From the NCBI RefSeq assembly GCF_037975245.1, contig NC_092569.1:20874001-20938000 (forward strand): 64,000 nucleotides of DNA. The letters are read 5' to 3'. This document shows positions 12,320 through 23,000 of this stretch, piece by piece. Below the pieces are notes generated by a model, which did no database searches, was not told the origin of the DNA, and saw only the letters and a list, made by a program, of their open reading frames with translations. Every line of letters starts with the position of its first letter. The stretch's first letter is position 1. A program made the translations under genes and the position numbers. This DNA is from Apostichopus japonicus. Lineage: Eukaryota > Echinodermata > Holothuroidea > Aspidochirotida > Stichopodidae.

Positions 12320-12536
12320 AGGGCGACATACCATCAATATGTCCATCTAATATGGTTAAGATGAACTACACTTGTCAAGCCACTTGTCAAGATCCAGAAG
12401 GACGATATGGTTGCTGTAGCAACTTCACAAATGGTGCACAATGTATTTGCCCATATGGATTTGTTTATACGGTTATATCGACTGCGTACCCTCACAGGGT
12501 TGCGGATGTTACGACTACCAGACAGGCGTAGTACCA
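12320..12536 (+). pseudogene. gene B: TIL exon, frameshifted
   Basis: This follows an ATCATAG acceptor in phase 1 and ends at a GTGAGT donor. The spacing CPSN..YTCQATCQDPEG..GCC..C.CPYGF is that of the trypsin-inhibitor-like Cys-rich (TIL) domain. After GFVY the frame is lost near 12467-12471. One frame over, YIDCVPSQGCGCYDYQTG continues the family pattern up to the donor. The exon length (217 nt) is one short of the expected frame. Confidence 0.65.
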
Positions 12537-14273
12537 GTGAGTACGGTATATCTTTTTACAAAGACATGTACAAGGCTGGTTTTTTAAATAACCACCATAG
12601 TTTGCCCGTATAATATATACATTCCTGAGCATTTTATTTACACATAACATTGTGTGTTAACGACGTTACATCGACGAACTTGCAATCAAATCTCGAAATC
12701 AAATCCCTCAACCCCAGAATACAATGCGTGTGGTAACTGCTATACATACGGTATGCACCTACATGTTTGGCTTACATTGCACTGGCAAATAAGCTTTGCT
12801 TTTTGTAGTTACTGGATGATTGTTAATAAGTTATAAACAATTGGGTAATTATATATACTACAAAGATCTCGTAAGCAAGTTTACCTTAGCCAGGGGCGTC
12901 TCTGTGGCAGGGGAAACCACTCCTCAGAAAGTATTTTCCGACGGTCGTCATCTAATCAGGGTGGTCAGAGGAGCATCTTTTTTTTTTGGGGGGGGGGGGC
13001 TGCAACATTACAGAGAAATTATTTTCTGTCATGCCAAAGCGACGTTAGTCGGGATTAACTGGGGTTAATCCTAAACTTGTGTAAAACTTCTATAACCTCT
13101 TCAGGGCGATGATCCTCGTCTGTCGTGTAGATAATTGCCGTACGGAAAAGAATTCTACTTTTGCGGATAGTGAATTATTCATATCGAAAGTTCGACGTGT
13201 TATCTCAAAATCTCCGCGTTTTTCTGGCGATGATAGCGTTTCATCTTAAGCTTTTTACTCTTTATCTTACAATTTCGACATATTTTACATAGAAACTATG
13301 CTAACTTCTTCTCAAAATGTTTATGGTTTATGTCAAACATTGGATGTTCTATCTCCGTCGAATTTGTTGACATTTCATCTCAGAATTTCGGCATTTTATC
13401 ACACAATTTCGACATTTTATCATTTTCATGATTTAAGATAATTATATAAGATTCTGAATATCATGTCGAACTTTTGACCCTTTTATCTATTCATGTCTAC
13501 CGATCATCTCAAAATTTTTGACATTGTACCTACAAATATTTTATTTCGTGATATTTTCATGATAGTAGTTCGAAATTTCGAGTTGCTATAGATTACTTGA
13601 TTATTCATTTGTTTTCATTGTATAGCATCCACGAAGCTTGGGCTATGATCAAATAAGGGTTATTAAAAATTCATGACATGTAAGAAGAATAAAAATGAAT
13701 TCGTTTTGCGATAGTCTGCATGTATTTCTTTTTTATCAGAGAGTGATCTAGACGTAGGATGCGGGAATAGGTGGGGAATAGGGTTAGGCTGGGGTAAGGA
13801 ATGTTACCCACCCATTCCAAGAACGCTTCCCTGTGTCAAGGTTGAGTAAATTCATACATGGCAAGTCTAAACAGTGCCCATTTCCTTTGGTGAATTTCAC
13901 ACTTAAATTTGGAATATTTTACTTCCGTCATGGTACCAACCAAAATCATATAACCAATAGTGTTATATTAAATAAAATCTTTTTACTCATTGAGTTCTTC
14001 GTCATTATGAGGGATATATGGGTGGGATATACGGTATCACTTTATGCACGAACATGAAACAGTTGTGAGATGTTTTGCCTGGTGTGGCAGAAGTTAGACC
14101 GGTGGTGTGGAAAGGCCGCCGCTTCTTCCAAGGCCGAGTGGAAAATCATTGTTCGTAAAATTGTGGTGCTTTCCTGGCCATCTCACTGGCTACGTTGTCG
14201 GGCCCTGCTGCCCATCAAGAACATAACATTTTAAAATATCAATTTTGATTTCCTTTTGGACTTGCTCATTCAG
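12537..14273. other. gene B internal region without EGF or middle FBG exon
   Basis: No exon of the family is visible here. A CAGGGGCGTCTC stretch near 12893 and a poly-T/poly-G run near 12978-13000 suggest a transposon remnant. A small open piece at 12715-12750, between a CCCAG and a GTATGC, could be a decayed exon but is too short to assign. Confidence 0.4.
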
Positions 14274-14540
14274 AATTCAATGCAATGGACTACCATAGAG
14301 GCTATCCGTTCTCAACGATAATTATGCTGCTTCCAGTGCTGTGTGAATTGTTGTCTTGGTGGCTGGTGGTATAAATATTGTTTAGACACTAACCTGAATG
14401 GAGATATCAACCCATCTGACCAAACTGGAGTATGCGTTTTTGATAGAGCAAACAATGAACACTTCTGTGACATTAAGAAAACAGAAATGAGTTTAAACTT
14501 GTTGATTTCCTTAACTTCGGTGATCAATAAAAGTATTTAA
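14274..14540 (+). pseudogene. gene B: last FBG exon, internally deleted
   Basis: The exon starts after CTCATTCAG in phase 1 with MDYHRGYPFST, then loses the acidic calcium loop and its frame. From about 14343 the family signal returns in another frame (CCLGGWWYKYC, TNLNGD, TGVCVFDRAN, CDIKKTEM). The usual KPL ending is replaced by a read-through tail ending at 14540. AATAAA occurs at 14526-14531. Confidence 0.65.
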
Positions 14541-15631
14541 ACATCGAAAACTATGTAGTAACATGAGAACAAAGGAGAAACGTCTTGTCATATATTTTCT
14601 GATGTGAACATCATGTAGCAGTAATAGATAATATTAAATTTGTTTAAGCGTGTTTATAGAAATATTGTTAGATGATGTGTGTGTGTCCTTTGTGAATTAG
14701 ACGTTGAGACGTAACGACGATCGGAGTGAGGGGGGATATATAAGAGAAGGGCTGGTTGCCAAATTTAAAATACCAGCTTTGTCGATGCATAGGCCTATAT
14801 GACTTCATCTCACGTATGACACTCATTCCGTTTACGCGATACAAGGTAAATGACTTTAAGAATCCGTGTTACATTGCATTGTATTGGTATTTTTTTAGGC
14901 TCTCGCAATTGAACATTTTCATGCAGCAATGGGAGAAATTGCCATCTACATATATTACAATAAAAGTACTGATTTGGTAATGTTTTGTTCAGCTGTAATA
15001 TTACTTTCATCAATCAACAGGGAAAGCGAGTAAACGAACTTTGGAATATCCATAGCAGATGTTCATTCATGTTTTGCATACTTAAAATACTATCAAAACT
15101 ATTTTTATGTTTGATAACACCGTTTGATTAATTGATAATGCCCTAACCACGGTTAGCGCTTTGGTGTTTTTACCAAGTCTCTATGTTTCAACTTTCTAGT
15201 CTGTTGCAAGCAATGTATAATATATTACTCAGACGAGCGTAGCGGCCACGATTAAATCACAATAATAGTACACTTATCGTTCGAATGAGAGCCCATGATG
15301 CTGAAAAGTATTGACATAAGTTAAAATATATGAAATAATTTAGAAGCTTAATTACTTATCCATTAACGAGACAAGGTAACATGCACATTCGTATCTTCAG
15401 GGTAACTTAAGATGAGAATTCGTAATGGTAGCAAAGCCTTTCAATAGTAAATTTAATATATTGACACAGTAAATGTTCACGCCTCTTATCAACACAACAG
15501 CCGATTAACACTGAGAGTAGAGTAACTACTGTATATTTTAAAGTATTTTTTTCCACAGCTAAAACTGGATCATGCTGGTAAATCTGATTATTTGGTAGCA
15601 TGTGCTAAGAACTGAGGATATGTGTAATCCC

Positions 15632-15790
15632 AAAGAATGTATCAAACTGGATTTGTTGCGATCACACATATCCTTAGTTCTTACTGTTATCCTTATTGCA
15701 CACGCTACTGGTTTATCGCACGATCCAGTTTTTATTTTGGTTCAAATGTTTAAGATTAATAATAGTTACTGTGTTATTTGTATGTATCGG
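15632..15790 (+). repeat. duplicated segment with signal-peptide-like frame, copy 1
   Basis: About 160 bp here recur, diverged, at 17549-17704 inside intron 1 of gene C. In this copy an open frame (ATG at 15620) encodes a leader-like hydrophobic stretch (SLVLTVILIAHATG). The second copy has a stop at the matching place. It may be a decayed signal exon of a lost gene or a non-coding repeat. The potential donor after the leader (GTTTAT) is weak. Confidence 0.45.
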
Positions 15791-16025
15791 GTGAAAACAA
15801 ACATCGTCGCTTCGTTATACTCGTATTTACCAGAGCATTGAAGAACAAAATGCTTACATCGATAATTAATGTAACAATTGACTGTTTGGCTGCATGTGCC
15901 GTCGAGACACTTTAATTTACTAATCCTCCACATGATAAATTGAAAACAAAACCCATTATTACAAAATGTATAGAACTAAGTATGATGTATTAGTGTCAAC
16001 ACATTGAATACATCTAGATCCTCTA

Positions 16026-16195
16026 TACTTTTTATAGTACAAATTAGCACTTTCATGGCAAGTTTTATGATACAAATTAGCACTTTCATTGCATATTTAT
16101 AGTACAAATTAGCACTTTCATGGCATATTTTATAGTACAAAATTAGCACTTTCATGGCAAGTTTAACAGTACAAATAAGCAGTTTTAAGGCAATT
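16026..16195. repeat. short tandem repeat, about 33-bp unit
   Basis: Four to five imperfect copies of a unit containing ACAAATTAGCACTTTCATGG followed by an AT-rich spacer. The last copy is the most diverged. Confidence 0.8.
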
Positions 16196-17017
16196 TTAAT
16201 TTCATCTGTCTTACATTTAAGTATAGTATACAGCCATAGTTGTTTTCACTTTGGTTAATGGCGGCTTGTTAGCTATGATTGCACTTTCATAGAGGATGAG
16301 TTATAAATTGAAACCAATTGTGTATTTACTGCATGCTGTCCTTTAAATGACACTCATATTAACTTAGTAAGGAATTAAAAAAAATGAAAGTGAAATTGAC
16401 CAGTAAGCCTGCTTCAGAAGTCAACAAACACAAGTTAATATTTAACCAACCATGAATTGAATAGCGGAATATTTGATTATGTAGATCAAACTTAAATTAA
16501 TCAATAGCTACACATCTAATCGACAAACATATGATTAGAATGAACCAATATCTAAAATAATTTCCATATTATAAAATATTACTTTACAATATCAACTTAA
16601 AACTTGCCCTGGATATCTGATTGTTTATTAAGAATTAGTACAGGTTTTTTATCTTCTTGTTATATCGCGTTTTAAGCTACCTGATGATGTATGTGGTGTA
16701 AGCCTTGTTCGCCGCAAACTCATTAAATCTTGTTTTCGTAACACAATTTCTTCTTTAAACCAGATCACATTCGATCAATGTTAATGAATGAAAAAAAACA
16801 AGAAACTAATGTTGAAGTACGTATGGGCCTAAACTGACATATAACCGAATTTGTTTACTAGTGTTCTAGTTTGATAGAGGTACGGATAACCTTTGTAGCA
16901 ATGCACTAGATTATTTACTGCCATAATGAAAATTGCAAACACGCAAACCTCTTTCTGTATTACTTATAGCATAGCGACTTTCCTTCTATAAGAAAGCATT
17001 GCCAGAAATTCACGGAC

Positions 17018-17099
17018 ATGGCAAAGTTTCCCAATCGGAATCTTGCAATAACTGCTGTCTTACTTTATGCTAATATCATCCACATTTCGCTTGCTATGG
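17018..17099 (+). CDS. gene C exon 1: signal peptide
   Basis: The ATG at 17018 has G at -3 and at +4, a fair initiation context. The frame encodes a basic start and a hydrophobic core (LAITAVLLYANIIHISLA), then a GTAGGT donor in phase 1. Its length of 82 nt matches gene E exon 1. Confidence 0.7.
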
Positions 17100-20000
17100 G
17101 TAGGTTTGATTATTTTTATTTTCTTTTATATATTTGGTTTATAATGTAAAATGCGTATCAACTAAGATGTTCCATTAACTTAAAGCTAACTTGTCTGCTC
17201 ATATTACTTGTACTTATTTACTATGATTTTTAAGTTTTTCTTTCTCAAACAACTTTCTGATGAAAGTTGTAAGACATAAGTACACTTGCAGATAAATACA
17301 CTCAATTGAATATTGCGTTGCTTGTTATCTGGAATTACATCTCGCCCAATATGTTGCTGCCAGCGAGCAAGGGCTACTGGCCTAACCACAGTGATGATGA
17401 CAGCTAATATATCTGATATAAAATTAGTCTAGACCAACCTTACGATGTACTGTTGTGATTGAAATGTAACGAGCTTCTCTGACAACTGATTCACACAGAG
17501 ATTAAAGTAATTACTTTAAATTTTCAAGTTTTTTACCAGTTTTTTTACCAAAAATGCATCAAACTGGATTTGTCGGGATTAAACATATCCTTAGTACTTA
17601 CTGTAATCCTAATAGCACATGCTACCGAGTTATAGCAGGATCCGGTTTTTACTGTGGTACAACATTTGAAGATTTATAGTAGATACTGTGTTCTCTGTGT
17701 GTATGGGCGTCTCTGAGTTATTAGGCAGTTTTGGTGATGAGAGGTGATAAAGATTAGTGTATAGATAGTCTTTGTTTTCATTTTTTTTATTCTCTTATTT
17801 CGTGCCTTTGTTCTTTAAAACAAACAGGCATATGCGAGTTCGAGAACTACATGAAAGGTCTCTCCCATCGGAATCCCCAATTAAGTGGTAACTTTATTTT
17901 ATTTTTTACACATTCTTAGCTGCTATTTATTCAAACTGGTTTAGCTGGGTTTTTGGTATGAGACTTATCTGTTATCCGTTATTTTTCTTGATAAATACGT
18001 TATGAAGCAAAAACAACAAAATTGTCAAATGTAACTTGTGTATAAGAAATCATTGTGATAGACAACTCAGACAACAATCTAACGAAAATCCTCTTCCGTG
18101 TGAGAGATACTGTTGTTCAAAAGTTACAATAGGATATTGTCAATTTTTTCATTTGTGTTGTCATTGCTCTTCTAATTTTCCTTTTTTTCAAGGTGTCAAT
18201 GTAAAGTGTGACATCACATCTTGACAATCAAACCAATTACCTCGTGAACTCTTATTAATAACTTCAATGTTTTAAATTCTATAATTTTTTCATAACCTAT
18301 CCATATTACATGGATAAAAATGTTAATAAACTACCAGTAAAGAAAGGATATAGTTTGACAGTTCAAACCATAGGTAGATGATACATATCTATAGACTTGT
18401 CCCAGTCGTGTTTGTAAAAGTAACATTTAAACTCTGATAGCTCCCAAGCGAGATGCGAGCTAGTTGGAAAAGTTGTTTCTCATTAATATTTCTGTCAGTA
18501 TAAATGATGATTGTTGTATTTTCTTCTCTTTGTGTTATGAAAAATATGTAAACAAGAATAATACAATTATATAAATGTTTTAATCTCAGTAATAACACAA
18601 ACTCTTAACTATTTGAATAATAACAGCGGCTATCTGTACCCGTTCCACATCAGTGAACCCGTTTTCCAAAAAAAAAAATGTCAACTTGACTTTTCACTTC
18701 CCTTCAAAGTGATGTATTTCTAAGTCCTTGTTAATCTATTTGAGTATTTGTATACATGTTTTGTATACTAAATGAAAACGGAAGTCCTTGCAATTCTATT
18801 TGAGTAAATTTTATGTAAATGAAATTGGAGTCTTTGTTTATCTTCTATCACTATTTCGTGTCTAAACGCGATTGCATAATACAACATGTATTACGAAGAT
18901 GATTTTTGAGTCAAATTTCTATAACTCGTACCTTGTATAAATGGTTATATATGTTTTTGTTTGAAAATTAACATTATAGTTTATTCTTCAATCAAATATG
19001 TTTGTGTTTAGAAGACGTTCAAAACAACGGTATGTTTGATGATACTTCTCCAGAGGTTTCTTCTATGATGTCAAACACAGGTAGGTTCCTCTTAAATTGA
19101 ATTAAGTAAGAGTATTTTAAACTCAACTGAAGTCTATTATAAAGATTTGTGCGTTTATACTTTTCAAAAGGAAAGTTTGTAATATCATTTTTGTGTGAGT
19201 AAAAACTTAAGTATACATATCTTCCGAATGTTCTGGACAGGTATCTGCTACGTAACGAGCAAAAAATCAACTATCTGTTAAATTTATTCTCCTTCTAATA
19301 TATTGTACTGGAATTTGCAGGTACAGTAATTCCTAATAAAAAATGGTTCTAAGCTATAATTAATCTAAGAGAAATGAGAAATGAAAATCAATTCAGTCAC
19401 ATATTAATTACATAAAGAAAAAAAAATGTGTTTAAACTGATAGTATCATCTGACGCTTTGGTCACTTACATTGGAACATTGACGTAATTTATTAACAGAT
19501 GTTAGTTGTGATAAACGTGAAATGCAGTTGCAGTAGTGCTGAGACAGTTTCTCAATAAATTATATAAAAAAAAGGAAATTTGTAGTTTCATCATAGAGCA
19601 ATAACAAATTAACATTTTGATTGATTTTGACAATGTTTATGAAGACGACCGTGCTTATGATGACGACCGTGTTTAAACTTGTCTACATCATACAAGTATT
19701 GATTGATTTGATTATTGCAGGAGTGTATGAAATGCAATAGATTTGGTTACATTTACGTGTCAGCGTTTCAGGGCGGTGCTGGCAGTGACAAGTCAGCTAT
19801 GAAACGTATATAACACTATGCATTATTCTTAATGTCGATCAGAATCCTATTATTCTGAATTTAAAACAAGACGGCAGAAGCCAAATATTGACATTTTCTT
19901 AATTCACAACAAAATGGAATGCTATGAAAGCAGAAAACTCTCATTTGAATACATTACAAAACAAAATCAAAAATTTATTTTAAGATGAACAAAAAGTCAA

Positions 20001-23000
20001 ACATTTAATGTGACCGATTTGCAACATATATTTCACAAACCGAAATGCCGCTTTGCAAACAAAATAATCTCATTATTTGTTGTCTACAAGAGATAATACA
20101 AAGTGTCAATAGTGTGTATGAGAGGCAATTATAAAGCGTTGTTCCGTTCGGTATCCGTATATAAGTCACTCTAATTTAATGGATTTTGTAGCAAAATCAC
20201 TTAGTTCAGATACACAACAATTTTTCAGTAGTATTTTGGTGAGCTTAATAGAAGAATCAGAACGAATGTATACAATTTTGGACACCTAGTCCTACAACAT
20301 TTATGGACAAATATAAGCTAGCCAAGCCCATACGAATGGACCTATTAAGGAATCGGATAGAAAACTAAAAATTACTCACCAGCATTGCTGCGGGACGAGC
20401 TATTCTACATTATGTTCATATAAAACATTGTAGTAGATGGAGGTCTGAGCAAATGAACTTTTCCTTTCGTTACTAAAAATTACTATAGATAATTTTACCA
20501 CAACAGGTTGGTATTTAGTTTTATAATACGCTGTGCAAATCACATAAATCAAAAGCGGTGCTGTGTTATCAGAGCTATGTATTTTTGGGATTTTATGTTG
20601 TTCTGTTCCTGACAATCGTTACAGAACAGTTTCTTTTGACTCTTCAATTTGAGCATTGTTTAGTATTTTAAAGCAATCTGAGTAATACATTGATCCAAGC
20701 TATTCCTATAGTAGGATACAGCCGTTTCTTTATATAGCGTAAATAAATTAACATTTTACAATTTGTAAAGCATATATTTGTGTTAATTTTGTAACATGCT
20801 GATACTACTTGAAAGTGCATCCGTTAGAAATGCTATATTTATCAGCTTCATTGGTAGAGTTTCTATTCAAAGAATGAAAGGAAAAAGTTCAAATTCATTC
20901 TGAAATATCCGATTTACTGTTAGCATGTAGCTAGACGACAGACATTACATTTAGAATCAGTCTTTATTCACGAGTTACTGGCTTTACTAAGAATTTTCCT
21001 TTTTGTTCAACTATTCGAAGACCATTTTCTTAGTACTATGATTATAGTTTGATTGACCCCATGTATTGGTATATAGGGCTTTAGCTTTGGTATCATGTTT
21101 CTGGAAAAAGGTCATTTAATATACCAAACTGTTTTTAGTAGTTTTATAATATCGGCATTGTCTCTTCTCGCCATTGTGTTAAACTGTTATTTTACCAAAC
21201 TCTTGTTTTATATAAATTCTTTAACCGACTGTGGAAATTCTAGTCAGAGGGGTTTAATCGGAAGGAATGTATACGTCCGTTTCCGCATCAGGACTCTCAA
21301 GTTACATCCTAACAATATAAAATCATACCTTACCATTTACACTTAAAGCCTTTTAAAATTTTCTTGGTAAATAAATTCACCGTTTATTTTAACATAATGC
21401 TCTCTTTATATTCTTGACTGTTAGGACGAATGTCGACTGAGAATTTCCTGCATTCCACGAGTTCACCGGTAACCACAGCAATAACGACAGAAGGTATGGC
21501 CAAAGCTGCACACATCTTACATTTTCTACAAGGATAAAAATTAATCGACATACACATTTATTTGATTTCAGACTATTGTCTATTTCTGTATCATTGTTCT
21601 GCTTCGTTCTCCTCAGTTATGTATGACTAAAATTAATCAACTTTGCATAACATACGTTTACAGAGCTATAAAAAAATGTCTTTTACAATAGAGCACATAC
21701 AATAGAAAAGTAAGTTTAATTGATAAGCATAAATGGACTGAATTTTGGTGAATATTACCTTAAATTCAGAACTGCAGAAATTAACTCTATTGTCGTTAGT
21801 ATATGGCACCACTTTTTTTTTAGTAATAAGAAGTATCGTCGTGATAAATCTCGAGTTGGATATGATGTGCGGTTGACGGAAGGGCCAAATTCTGTGTTTT
21901 ATTTTAAGCTCATTTCTTATCCTCCTGTATAAACTCAGGAGGTGAGACTTAAATCCATTTTCACCGTTACTACTAGTATACGTGTACAACATAACACTAC
22001 CACAATATGTGAATGATCGAAGCAGTTGACACCAAAGGGAAACTTGCCTTAACATCCTGATGACATATGACATATGACATATGACATATGACATATGACA
22101 TTTTCAGTGGCGACCACTACGCCACCATGCCCTTTGAATCAAGTCTTTGTTGACTGTGTATGCCAAGGTACATGTGAAGACCCTCATGGGTGGTTTGGCT
22201 GCCATATAAACTGTACTTGAGGAAGAACATGCGTTTGTCCAGGTGGCTTTTTATTACTCGGACAGAATTGCATACCGGAGAGTGCTTGTGGGTGTTATCA
22301 CGACACGGGAGGAGTCATACCGGTATTCTTAAACTGTTATTAGTATATTTTTAATGTGCGTTCCTTAACAATCGTATCCGCCAAAACCAGTCTGCTCTAT
22401 CCCAACAAAGTATCAGTTGTAGAGTTTTACAAAACACAGATAAAAGGAAAGTTTCTTCAGTTGCCAATGTCACATATTTGAAATTCATTGACGGCTACAA
22501 TGGACGACACAAAATACCTGTTGATCTTATGATGATTCATTTTCTCCTTCTGTTCTTAGATCTTGAAGTTGAATTAAAAACATAAAAAGTAGGTTTAGTC
22601 AAGCGATATTATTAATGGCTGTTTATGTGCAATAAAAACAAACCATGGTGAGACCCTTCTTATTCAATAATCAATCCAAATTTGACAAAAGTGTGTGCAA
22701 GGGAGACTATGCGATGACGGGATCATTTTAGCGTACTGTTTTGTGGAACACACCTCCAATAAAAAAAACTATAACAAGCATATTGCTCCCCAGAGCCAAT
22801 CAAAAGTGAAGCGAAGACATTTCCAAGTAGTACTCCGTCCACGCCCGGCCTGACTTAATCGAACACCTGTGCCCTCAAATATGTATGGACGGACTAAATA
22901 AAGGTCATATGAATACAATTCCTTAAAGTTGTAATTTTTTCCTTGAGAGCAGACTAGAACACTATTCCAGAGATGTAATATACGTAATATCATCAGAGTG

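Larger units (their letters stand above)
12320..14540 (+). pseudogene. gene B: decayed FREP copy (TIL exon + last FBG exon)
   Basis: Two exons of the FREP family can be recognised but neither is intact. The TIL exon (12320-12536) carries a one-base deletion. The last FBG exon (14274-14540) has lost the DxDND loop and shifts frame. The EGF exon and the 268-nt FBG exon that should lie between them are not found in 12537-14273. Order, strand and junction phases match gene C, so this is a deletion-bearing duplicate. Loss of function is clear from the sequence unless the window is misassembled. Confidence 0.6.
14541..17017. other. intergenic region between genes B and C
   Basis: AT-rich, with no supported gene. 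It holds the 5' member of a duplicated sequence (15632-15790) and a short tandem repeat (16026-16195), both listed separately. Confidence 0.5.

Noticed and set aside
16026-16195. CRISPR-like array
   Set aside because: The repeats are short, AT-rich, imperfect and lack distinct spacers of constant length. The host is clearly eukaryotic, so it is a plain tandem repeat.
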